From: a virus
Virus record (IMG/VR): IMGVR_UViG_3300006315_000139
Location: 1 to 20,844 of that record
DNA length: 20,844 nucleotides
Direction: 5' to 3' (one strand)
Made by a program: the position numbers and the translations under genes. This document shows, piece after piece, positions 1 through 5,247 of the stretch (positions are counted from its first letter, which is position 1; each line of letters begins with the position of its first letter). The notes under the pieces are model-generated. The model was not told where the DNA came from. It did no database searches and saw only the letters and a program-made list of their open reading frames with translations.

Positions 1-34
1 GCTTTTCATATTCACTAGTTATTTTATAATACAT
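1..34 (-). CDS. possible 5' end of the gene after gp6 (partial)
   Basis: An ATG at 34-32 opens a frame that runs off the left edge of the window after 11 codons (MYYKITSEYEK). It follows gp6 in the direction of transcription, where another baseplate or structural gene would be expected in a T4-like phage. There is no strong ribosome binding site next to the ATG; an AGGAAA lies about 15 nt upstream. The stretch is too short to recognise a family, and it overlaps the end of the 26-codon ORF at 19-99, so at most one of the two need be real. Confidence 0.3.
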   Translation of the reverse strand, partial: MYYKITSEYEK

Positions 35-99
35 TTTATGTTCAAGGTTTCCTGGCCGTAGCCTTTGGTCAATATTAAGTTTGGAAAAAATTTTCTCAT
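19..99 (-). CDS. possible 26-residue ORF directly after gp6
   Basis: The ATG follows the gp6 stop codon with no gap (TAAATG), a layout seen at other coupled junctions here. The peptide (MRKFFPNLILTK...) has a basic N terminus and no recognisable motif. It could be a small coupled gene, or simply the leader of the gene that starts at position 34. Nothing beyond its position supports translation. Confidence 0.2.
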   Translation of the reverse strand: MRKFFPNLILTKGYGQETLNIKCIIK

Positions 100-1695
100 T
101 TAATTTAAATAATTTTTTATTCCACCTGACACATAATATAATCTTACATTACCTGCGCCATCATCATCAAAAAAGCATTCGTTAGCATTACCGTCTATTT
201 TAAATCCTGATGAAGTTAATATTCCACCTGTACTTGCCATATGTCCAGAATGTGGATTATATAATGCATTTCTAAAATAGATATTATATTTTGAAGATGT
301 ACTAATTATTGGTTGGAAATCTTTTCTAATTTTAACAGTTGTAATGTTTGACAGAATACTATCATCTGTACTATCAATCAAACCTGTAACTTTTGAATAT
401 CTGAATACTGCGTCAAACTTTTGTAAAGTAGCAGCATTATAAGTCATTAATGAAGTAATAACATCTGCCTTTATAGTATCAGCAGTTTTTGCTGTTACCT
501 TTGCGTCATACTTAACATTTGAAGTAATTATTACAGAAGTTGTTTCTGGATCTTTTATAACTGGTCTTACTGAAGCAACGTTATATGGTTTTAATTGAGT
601 TACAATATCTGCTTTTGATGTATCTGATAATACTGTTCCTGATTTTGCTTTGATTGAAATATTTACAACACCATATTGTGGAGTTTCATCATCTTCACCA
701 CCCCAAGCACTTACAGATTGAGCATTTGGATAAATTGATTTAACTAACGTTTCATAATCAGTTGATGTAACTGCTCTATCTTGAGCAGCGTATTGTAAAG
801 GTGCATTAAATTTTATTGATTCATTTGTTTCTGCATTTGCACCACCTGATGAATTTGAATCAGTTGATATAGTTACATTTGTAAAACCACCAATATTACC
901 TGACAATGAAAATTTTGAAGCACCATTTGATTTTACTGTATTAGTTACAATGTATTCTAATATAATAACATTACCATCTTCTAATTTCTTACCAGTAACA
1001 CCATCACCAAAATATACTTCATATTTGTTTTCAGAACCTTCTTGTATAAAATAAACTTTTGAATCACTTGAAACATCATTATAACCACCTGCTAAAGAAT
1101 AAACAGTTTGAGTTGTATCTGTATTACTATTTTGCACGGTAACTTTTAAAGTTGAAGTATCTGCTCTATCACTAGGTATTTCAAATTTCATATCATTATC
1201 ATTTGAGTCAAACGTATATTTAAATGTAACCAATGTACCTTCATAAAGAGGTACATTATTAAATTTATAAACTCCATTTTCTGGTGTAATTGTTATATCT
1301 GCGTTAGTTACATATTCGTAATCTACTTTATCAACTGTAGTTGTAAAAACTGTTCCCTTCTGCATAGTTACAGACGAACCAGTTGCATTATTAAGAACAA
1401 CATCAATTTGTGCTCTTGGTGTTCTAGGAGATGTAGGAGTATATCCTAACATCTTTGCTAATGAAACAATATTTTTTCTTATGTCTGCACTATCCAAATA
1501 CATTTCATTTGTGGACATATTTGCAATGTAAGACATATAGTGAGTATTATAAGATAGAACATCTAATAAAATAGATAAACTTGAACCTTCAAAATCATAG
1601 TCTTGAAATTGAGTTTGACTTTGTAAAAAAGTTTTTAAATTAGCTTTTATTGCGTCAAAATCTAATTCTGATATTTCTAATTTGTGTTGTGCCAT
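100..1695 (-). CDS. 6: baseplate wedge protein, T4 gp6-like
   Basis: Structural protein of the contractile-tail baseplate. In T4, gp6 forms the ring that joins the wedges around the hub. The protein has 531 residues, shorter than T4 gp6 (about 660). Its N-terminal 90 residues contain the typical opening of gp6/J-type wedge proteins (FEGSSLSILLDVLSYNTHYM, then an ADIRKNIVSLAKMLGYTP-type segment). The middle is rich in Ser/Thr/Val beta structure, and a tail-proximal domain begins near residue 300 with APLQYAAQDRAVTSTDYETL, a signature shared by gp6 and phage J-like wedge proteins. It lies directly downstream of gp25 with a 1-nt gap, the same gp25-gp6 neighbourhood seen in many contractile tail systems. 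It is probably expressed late with gp25 from the box at 2215-2222. The family call is firm; the exact domain limits are not. Confidence 0.88.
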   Translation of the reverse strand: MAQHKLEISELDFDAIKANLKTFLQSQTQFQDYDFEGSSLSILLDVLSYNTHYMSYIANMSTNEMYLDSADIRKNIVSLAKMLGYTPTSPRTPRAQIDVVLNNATGSSVTMQKGTVFTTTVDKVDYEYVTNADITITPENGVYKFNNVPLYEGTLVTFKYTFDSNDNDMKFEIPSDRADTSTLKVTVQNSNTDTTQTVYSLAGGYNDVSSDSKVYFIQEGSENKYEVYFGDGVTGKKLEDGNVIILEYIVTNTVKSNGASKFSLSGNIGGFTNVTISTDSNSSGGANAETNESIKFNAPLQYAAQDRAVTSTDYETLVKSIYPNAQSVSAWGGEDDETPQYGVVNISIKAKSGTVLSDTSKADIVTQLKPYNVASVRPVIKDPETTSVIITSNVKYDAKVTAKTADTIKADVITSLMTYNAATLQKFDAVFRYSKVTGLIDSTDDSILSNITTVKIRKDFQPIISTSSKYNIYFRNALYNPHSGHMASTGGILTSSGFKIDGNANECFFDDDGAGNVRLYYVSGGIKNYLN

Positions 1696-1696
1696 C

Positions 1697-2206
1697 TTAT
1701 CTTACCCTATATAAATTTATTGAAACTTGTTGTGGTTGTGGTACTCCTATAATATCAAAAAAAATATCTATAACTACTCTATTGTTATCAATCTCGGTTG
1801 CGCCAGACAAAAATTCATTAGCTTCTTCTGCTCTTGCCCCTTTTTCAAAATCATCTCCATTTACTGTAATACCAGTTAATCTAATTCTTGGTTCATTATT
1901 AATTAAAACTTCTTCTATTTTTCTTTTGATATATATTGAAATTACTGGTGAGTAATTTTCAAATAACATTTCTCTTATACCACATCCTAATTCTGGATGC
2001 ATAGGTCTTTCATAGAAATTTGTTTGTATTAAATTTCTTACTGACCTTTTTATTGCTATTGCGTCTTCAACCACATTAACATCATTAGTAACTGGATGTC
2101 TACCAAAGTCTAAATCTAAATCTTTAAACTTCCTAGATTGCCTTTTACTAGAACTTTTGACGTGTGGTGTATAATCGCCTAAAAATGCTTGATTGTTTTG
2201 TGCCAT
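1697..2206 (-). CDS. 25: baseplate wedge protein, T4 gp25-like
   Basis: Small wedge protein of the gp25/type VI TssE family, which links the baseplate to the first sheath ring. The 169-residue protein has a 40-residue N-terminal extension. The conserved core follows, with HPVTNDVNVVEDAIAIKRSV at about 37-56, RPMHPELGCGI at 67-77, and the hallmark EPR triplet at 105-107 (NNEPRIRLTGITV). Length and motifs fit gp25 of marine T4-like phages, which is longer than T4 gp25 (132 residues). The ATG at 2206 has no Shine-Dalgarno sequence; its A and T lie in the 3' arm of an inverted repeat that encloses a TATAAATA box (see 2205-2230). Translation is therefore likely to depend on the late promoter. gp6 follows after one base. 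Confidence 0.92.
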   Translation of the reverse strand: MAQNNQAFLGDYTPHVKSSSKRQSRKFKDLDLDFGRHPVTNDVNVVEDAIAIKRSVRNLIQTNFYERPMHPELGCGIREMLFENYSPVISIYIKRKIEEVLINNEPRIRLTGITVNGDDFEKGARAEEANEFLSGATEIDNNRVVIDIFFDIIGVPQPQQVSINLYRVR

Positions 2207-2230
2207 AACTGTAATATTTATAACAGTTAT
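2205..2230 (-). promoter_or_regulatory. late promoter inside a hairpin that masks the gp25 start codon
   Basis: On the minus strand the sequence is ATAACTGT, loop TATAAATATT, ACAGTTAT. This is an 8-bp perfect inverted repeat with a 10-nt loop. The loop holds a perfect T4-type late promoter box (TATAAATA, 2222-2215), and the 3' arm includes the A and T of the gp25 ATG. In read-through mRNA from the bL12-PAAR operon the hairpin would cover the start codon. mRNA begun about six bases after the box would lack the 5' arm and start 2-4 nt before the ATG. T4 genes e, soc, 49 and the td intron endonuclease gene use this kind of control. The sequence layout is seen; the regulatory role is inferred by analogy. 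Confidence 0.7.
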
Positions 2231-2529
2231 CCCGCTCTTACTGTATCAGAACCTTGAATCATTGCTCCACCATCATAAGAATCTCCAACTCTTGCAACAG
2301 GTATATTTTGAGCTCTTACTGTAGAAGAACCTATGTTAACCTTTGCCATATGTGGCATACACGGTGGTGGAGGAGGTCGTGGTCTAGTATGTGGTAATGT
2401 AGGATCATTAAGTCTAGCAACTGGTTTATTATTTGCTCTAACTGTAAATTGTGTTGCTTTAACACCTATTACAGCATCACAACGGTGACCAGTTGTGCCT
2501 AAATCTAAATCCCTACAAAGCTTTGGCAT
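2227..2529 (-). CDS. PAAR-domain baseplate spike tip protein
   Basis: PAAR proteins cap the trimeric spike (gp5 in T4-like phages) with a metal-stabilised cone that pierces the host envelope. From the ATG at 2529 the protein is 100 residues. It has the typical start MPKLCRDLDLGTTGHRCD, two PVAR repeats (36-39 and 77-80, each followed by a GD or ND turn), and the ending GGAMIQGSDTVRAG. Candidate metal ligands are H15, H47, C57 and H60. A proline-rich loop (RPRPPPPP, 50-57) is unusual. A longer frame from a TTG at 2571 exists, but the ATG at 2529 overlaps the TAA of the upstream 34-codon gene (TAATG) and matches the family start, so I chose it. T4 carries its PAAR protein (gp5.4) near gp5; here it lies next to gp25. 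Confidence 0.88.
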   Translation of the reverse strand: MPKLCRDLDLGTTGHRCDAVIGVKATQFTVRANNKPVARLNDPTLPHTRPRPPPPPCMPHMAKVNIGSSTVRAQNIPVARVGDSYDGGAMIQGSDTVRAG

Positions 2530-2633
2530 TACGCAATTATCCAAATAACTACGATAACTACTATAACCCAATTTGGTACTGAACTTTTAGTAAACCATTC
2601 TTTTACTTTTTTTGTGTCTATTGGTTCTATCAT
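2529..2633 (-). CDS. 34-residue single-span membrane microprotein
   Basis: Small gene between bL12 and PAAR. It starts MIEPIDTKKVKEWFTKSS, which is charged and amphipathic, and ends with a continuous hydrophobic segment (VPNWVIVVIVVIWIIA) that reaches the stop codon, so it looks like a C-terminally anchored membrane peptide. Its ATG overlaps the bL12 stop (ATGA) and its TAA overlaps the PAAR start (TAATG). It therefore bridges the two genes and should be translated by coupling. No family is recognised. The double overlap and the clean division between charged and hydrophobic halves argue that it is real and not a linker artefact. Confidence 0.6.
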   Translation of the reverse strand: MIEPIDTKKVKEWFTKSSVPNWVIVVIVVIWIIA

Positions 2634-2995
2634 TTTATTTCTATTTTGCCTCCAGCTGTTTCTATATCTTTTTTAATCTTATCTGCTTCTTCTTTTTGTT
2701 GGTCTTCTGCAATTACAGAAGGAACGCCTTCAACAAAATTCTTTGCTTCAAGTAATCCCATATCTTTAAATGCTCTAACTGCTTTAATAACACTAATTTT
2801 TTTACTATCTTCAAAACCTGTTAACGTAATTTTGAATAAAGACTCTTCTGTTTTTTCTTGTACAGGTGCAGGTGCGCTTCCTTGTATAGCCGCTAAATCT
2901 ATACCCCAAGTTTTCTCTAATTTTTTTGCTAATTCACCCGCTTCAACTACTGTTAATTTACCTAACTCTTCAACTAGTGTTTCTAATTTTGACAT
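2630..2995 (-). CDS. rplL: ribosomal protein bL12 (L7/L12), full length, phage-encoded
   Basis: bL12 is the stalk protein that recruits translational GTPases to the large ribosomal subunit. The 121-residue product has all three parts: an N-terminal dimerisation/L10-binding helix pair (about 3-32, LTVVEAGELAKKLEKTWGID), a flexible Ala/Pro hinge (about 35-50) and a complete C-terminal domain (53-121). Residues aligning with the factor-binding surface of E. coli L12 are kept: K66, I67, I70, K71, R74 and K85 correspond to K65, V66, I69, K70, R73 and K84. The G-L-x-EAK-x-FVEG-x-P helix is also present. The AGGAAG ribosome binding site and position inside a late tail operon show that it is phage-borne. 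Aquatic phages are known to carry bL12 and bS21 genes. The likely role is to replace or compete with host L12 on ribosomes late in infection (inference). Confidence 0.93.
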   Translation of the reverse strand: MSKLETLVEELGKLTVVEAGELAKKLEKTWGIDLAAIQGSAPAPVQEKTEESLFKITLTGFEDSKKISVIKAVRAFKDMGLLEAKNFVEGVPSVIAEDQQKEEADKIKKDIETAGGKIEIK

Positions 2996-2998
2996 ATT

Positions 2999-3205
2999 CT
3001 ATCTTCCTAACTTGTCTTTTCTACCAATAGGTAGTTTTTGCCACTTTGTCATTTCAACACCTTTTTTACTTATCCATTCAATAAAGATTAAGGGTGTTTT
3101 TACTTTATTTTGAAAAGATTTAACTGCCTTTTTCCAACTCATAGCAGTTACTTCTTCATTAATTTCTTTATTATCAGTAAACTTAAATTTTCTTTCTTTT
3201 GACAT
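2999..3205 (-). CDS. 68-residue small basic protein, unknown function
   Basis: Begins MSKERKFKFTDNKEINEEVTAMSWKK-type and ends with a Lys/Arg/Trp-rich segment (EMTKWQKLPIGRKDKLGR). No transmembrane segment or cysteine pair is present. It overlaps the upstream zinc-ribbon gene by 23 nt and stops three bases before the bL12 start, so it belongs to the same transcript. The combination of WKKAVKSFQNKV and WISKKG motifs suggests a compact alpha-beta fold that could bind nucleic acid or ribosomes, but this is only a guess from composition. I do not recognise the family. Confidence 0.65.
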   Translation of the reverse strand: MSKERKFKFTDNKEINEEVTAMSWKKAVKSFQNKVKTPLIFIEWISKKGVEMTKWQKLPIGRKDKLGR

Positions 3206-3344
3206 TCTGTTTTCTCAACTTTCTTTTACATTTTTTATCATCACATCTGCAATATTTACAGATTTCTATTTTCCTAGCTTCCATCATTTCAAATTTCGGT
3301 TCTCCACAATGGGATTCCCTACCACAATTGTTGCAATAAGTCAT
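3183..3344 (-). CDS. 53-residue zinc-ribbon-like microprotein
   Basis: Seven cysteines occur in 53 residues: C4-x2-C7, then H12-C13, and C29-x2-C32-x-C34-x4-C39, followed by a very basic tail (KRKLRKQNVKRKKI). Two CxxC knuckles about 22 residues apart are the pattern of a zinc ribbon; the extra His/Cys could complete a second site. The first knuckle begins at residue 4, which fixes the start at the ATG at 3344. A TATAAATA box ends only seven bases upstream and no Shine-Dalgarno sequence is present, so the late mRNA would be nearly leaderless. It is the first gene of the bL12-PAAR operon. A nucleic-acid or ribosome-binding role is inference. Confidence 0.7.
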   Translation of the reverse strand: MTYCNNCGRESHCGEPKFEMMEARKIEICKYCRCDDKKCKRKLRKQNVKRKKI

Positions 3345-3362
3345 AGTGATATATTTATACTA
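3344..3362 (-). promoter_or_regulatory. late promoter heading the zinc-ribbon/bL12/PAAR operon
   Basis: A perfect TATAAATA box lies at 3359-3352 on the minus strand, followed by TATCACT and the ATG. The segment can fold as TAGTATA / TAT(C)ACTA around an AATA loop (seven pairs with one bulged C), and the last paired base is the A of the ATG. This repeats the box-within-hairpin layout seen at gp25 and at 4366-4392, although the stem is weaker and very AT-rich. Transcription from this box should give a leader of about two bases. Confidence 0.6.
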
Positions 3363-3514
3363 AAAATTACAAGTGAAAAGGGCTTCCCGATTCGGAAACT
3401 TTTCAAAATCGTAAGAAAATTTGCAATTATGCACGTTTCCGCAAGAAACGAGAACAAAAAGCGAACAAATAACTAAAAAAACCTTAATTTTTCTCATTTT
3501 TTTGAATTTTTCCC
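3363..3514. other. intergenic strand-switch region with small inverted repeats
   Basis: No gene is visible between the late box at 3352 and the sigma70-type promoter at 3515. The stretch holds a 6-bp hairpin (CGTTTC, loop CGCAA, GAAACG, 3434-3450) and a 4-bp one (TTCC/GGAA around 3385-3398). Neither is followed by a T-run on either strand, so they do not look like intrinsic terminators. The region separates divergent minus-strand and plus-strand units and may hold protein-binding sites. Confidence 0.4.
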
Positions 3515-3543
3515 TTGACTTTTTTCTATTTTTAGTATATAGT
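3515..3543 (+). promoter_or_regulatory. sigma70-type (early) promoter for the small membrane gene
   Basis: TTGACT at 3515-3520, a 17-base spacer, then TATAGT at 3538-3543. Both hexamers match the bacterial consensus at five (TTGACA) and five (TATAAT) of six positions with ideal spacing. Start of transcription would fall near 3550, about 20 bases before the ATG at 3573. This points to expression by the unmodified host polymerase, unlike the surrounding late genes. Confidence 0.7.
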
Positions 3544-3572
3544 TAACGTATAAGTTGAAAAAAGGAAACATT

Positions 3573-3779
3573 ATGAAAAAAATACTTGAATATTTAACTA
3601 TTATTCTATCAATAGGAGGAACTTTCTGTCTAATCGGCGCTGTCGGTGCAATTGACGGTGGTTATAAAGGAATTCCTATGAACGATAATTGGTTTTTGTG
3701 TGGTACTTTGTCATTGTTAGGAATTGCTATGTTTATTTTAGCTCTATACTCGCAAACGTTGTATTCTGAACAAGACTAA
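3573..3779 (+). CDS. 68-residue two-span membrane protein, likely early
   Basis: Small inner-membrane protein with two hydrophobic segments (about 5-26, YLTIILSIGGTFCLIGAVGA, and about 43-62, WFLCGTLSLLGIAMFILALY) joined by a short polar loop. A TTG at 3555 would add six residues, but the ATG at 3573 has a well-spaced AAGGA, so I chose it. It is the only gene in this neighbourhood with a clear sigma70-type promoter, so it may act early in infection at the host membrane. Its stop codon overlaps that of the convergent 198-residue oxygenase gene (CTAA). The family is not recognised; comparable small membrane proteins are frequent in marine phages. Confidence 0.7.
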   Translation: MKKILEYLTIILSIGGTFCLIGAVGAIDGGYKGIPMNDNWFLCGTLSLLGIAMFILALYSQTLYSEQD

Positions 3780-4372
3780 TCAGTAGTTGAATCACTAGAA
3801 TCTAATAAAGTTGCAACTAGGTGAACTCTTTGAGTCTCACCACCATTAAAAAAGTTGTGATATTTCGTATTATCAGTAATATAAGCATTTCCATTGGCTG
3901 GCATATGAAAACTCTCATCTTCAATAACCATTCTACTACCACCATTTGTTATCATTGGGATATGTAATCTCTTTTCGGGATCACGGTGCCAACTTAAACA
4001 ACTTCTAGGTGGTTTCATTAGAAAACGAACACGACCTAACTTAAATCTTAATGTTAAATAATCGTAAAGAGTCTCAATATACGTGTTTTTAAATTCTGGA
4101 CAAATTTGAGTGTATTCTTTTTCGTTGACTTCTTCAAGTCTTTGTTCTTCTTTACCTGTATTGTCAGGATAGGTCCAATAGATTCCACGGATATTACCAC
4201 CAGAGATTGATTTGGGGTCTCCAGGTTTACGGTTGATACATATAGCATTGAAGTCTATATTATCAGGATTGTCTGTAGAAAAACCTTTTGATTCTTTAAA
4301 CTGTTCATAACACGCTATTAGCTCCTCTAAATTAATATCTAGGTCCTCTACCGTTTGGTAGTGTTTACTCAT
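3776..4372 (-). CDS. aspartyl/asparaginyl beta-hydroxylase-like Fe(II)/2-oxoglutarate oxygenase
   Basis: Predicted non-haem iron oxygenase of the double-stranded beta-helix type. The C-terminal half carries the metal triad of the aspartyl/asparaginyl hydroxylase family: H129-R-D131 (LSWHRDPEKRLHIP), then H172 (TKYHNFFNGG), with R182 and H184 (QRVHLV) placed to bind 2-oxoglutarate. The intermediate segment G-S-R-M-V-I-E-D-x-S-F-H-M-P-A-N-G is typical. The N-terminal 100 residues are not recognised. Substrate is unknown; protein, lipid or nucleotide hydroxylation are all possible. It directly follows hemB, but its start codon lies in a 9-bp inverted repeat containing a late-type box (4366-4392), so its expression may be uncoupled from hemB. 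It converges with the early membrane gene. Confidence 0.8.
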   Translation of the reverse strand: MSKHYQTVEDLDINLEELIACYEQFKESKGFSTDNPDNIDFNAICINRKPGDPKSISGGNIRGIYWTYPDNTGKEEQRLEEVNEKEYTQICPEFKNTYIETLYDYLTLRFKLGRVRFLMKPPRSCLSWHRDPEKRLHIPMITNGGSRMVIEDESFHMPANGNAYITDNTKYHNFFNGGETQRVHLVATLLDSSDSTTD

Positions 4373-4392
4373 AATACTACTATTTATGAGTA
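4366..4392 (-). promoter_or_regulatory. late-type promoter inside a hairpin masking the oxygenase start
   Basis: On the minus strand: TACTCATAA, loop ATAGTAGTA, TTATGAGTA. This is a 9-bp perfect inverted repeat whose 3' arm contains the whole ATG (4372-4370) of the 198-residue oxygenase. A CATAAATA box (4388-4381, one mismatch from TATAAATA) spans the end of the 5' arm and the loop. An RNA starting about six bases after the box would begin three bases before the ATG and lack the 5' arm. The hemB stop codon abuts the 5' arm, so read-through mRNA from hemB would carry the complete hairpin. The structure matches the T4 e/soc/49 type of control; function is inferred. Confidence 0.65.
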
Positions 4393-5247
4393 TTACTGTC
4401 TATGATGTCTTGCTAAACGTCTTGCCCCATAAGTTATCATATAGTCTGCACCTGCTCTTTTGAATATATGATATGTTTCTTCTAAACTACCAGGAGCACC
4501 TATACCTAACCATTCTCCTGATGTTTGATATACACCAACAGGTTTGCCAGTTGCTTTCTTTATGCCTTGAATTAAATCTAAACTAGTAATACCAGGTTTT
4601 AACATTAATTCATCTGCACCATCTTTTGAATATTTTATAGAACGATTAATTGCACCTGCTTTATCTGATACATCTAATTGATAAGGTCTATGAATACCTT
4701 TTGATATTTTCATTGCATTTCGCCAACTTCTATAAAATGTTGAACGAAATTTGGTACTATAACTCATAACATCTATATTACCATCTTTTACTTCTTTAAT
4801 ATTTTTAACTGTATTGTCTTGACAATCACTTGGTGCTATTGTAGCACCAGACGCTGTATAAATTGATTTTGCTTGGTCTAATAATAATTTATCTGTTTTT
4901 TCTTGGTCGCCTATGATACAACAATGTCCGTCTTGCGTGTATGAACATAAACATACATCTACAATTAATCTACAATGTGGTTGTATATCTCTTGAAAGAC
5001 TAGCGGCAGTTACACACACTTGGTCAAACTTATGTGAATCAATATGTTCATCACCTCTATGTGTATCAGATTTTTCTCCTAATTTAAATTCAGGTACATA
5101 GAATAAAAGAAATTCTTTTACGCCTAAATCTATATCTTTCTTAACACGTTCATTAACTTCTTTCCACGCATTATAGATTTTATTTCTTTCACCTAGTCCA
5201 GTATCTCTTGTAGAATAACTGGCGAATATTGGTTGAATTAATCTCAC
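4393..5247 (-). CDS. hemB: porphobilinogen synthase (delta-aminolevulinate dehydratase), compact phage form
   Basis: HemB condenses two 5-aminolevulinate molecules to porphobilinogen, the second common step of tetrapyrrole synthesis. All signature elements are present in order: the zinc site DVCLCSYTQDGHC with C99, C101 and C109; IAPSD (D141); the first Schiff-base lysine K166 in MSYSTKF; R176 and R187 of the lid region; YQ (Q190); the second Schiff-base lysine K217 in MLKPG; YQTSGE (S243); and a C-terminal TY (Y273) before the last helix. At 284 residues it is shorter than usual (about 325-340). The N-terminal arm, which in known enzymes helps octamer assembly, is missing because an in-frame stop lies just upstream of the GTG start, and a loop after SGEWLG is shortened. 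The GTG overlaps the upstream oxygenase stop (GTGA), so translation is coupled. Confidence 0.93.
   Translation of the reverse strand: MRLIQPIFASYSTRDTGLGERNKIYNAWKEVNERVKKDIDLGVKEFLLFYVPEFKLGEKSDTHRGDEHIDSHKFDQVCVTAASLSRDIQPHCRLIVDVCLCSYTQDGHCCIIGDQEKTDKLLLDQAKSIYTASGATIAPSDCQDNTVKNIKEVKDGNIDVMSYSTKFRSTFYRSWRNAMKISKGIHRPYQLDVSDKAGAINRSIKYSKDGADELMLKPGITSLDLIQGIKKATGKPVGVYQTSGEWLGIGAPGSLEETYHIFKRAGADYMITYGARRLARHHRQ

Noticed and set aside
1650-1955. 101-codon plus-strand frame over the gp6/gp25 junction
   Set aside because: Antisense to two firmly recognised baseplate genes.
2530-2571. N-terminal extension of PAAR from a TTG
   Set aside because: The extension is the out-of-frame reading of the 34-residue membrane gene; the ATG at 2529 fits the PAAR family start and a TAATG overlap.
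2646-3113. 155-codon plus-strand frame
   Set aside because: Exact antisense of bL12 and the 68-residue gene; bL12 homology decides the strand.
3434-3450. CGTTTC/GAAACG hairpin as a terminator
   Set aside because: No T-run follows on either strand, and both flanking transcripts point away from or past it without a clear stop.
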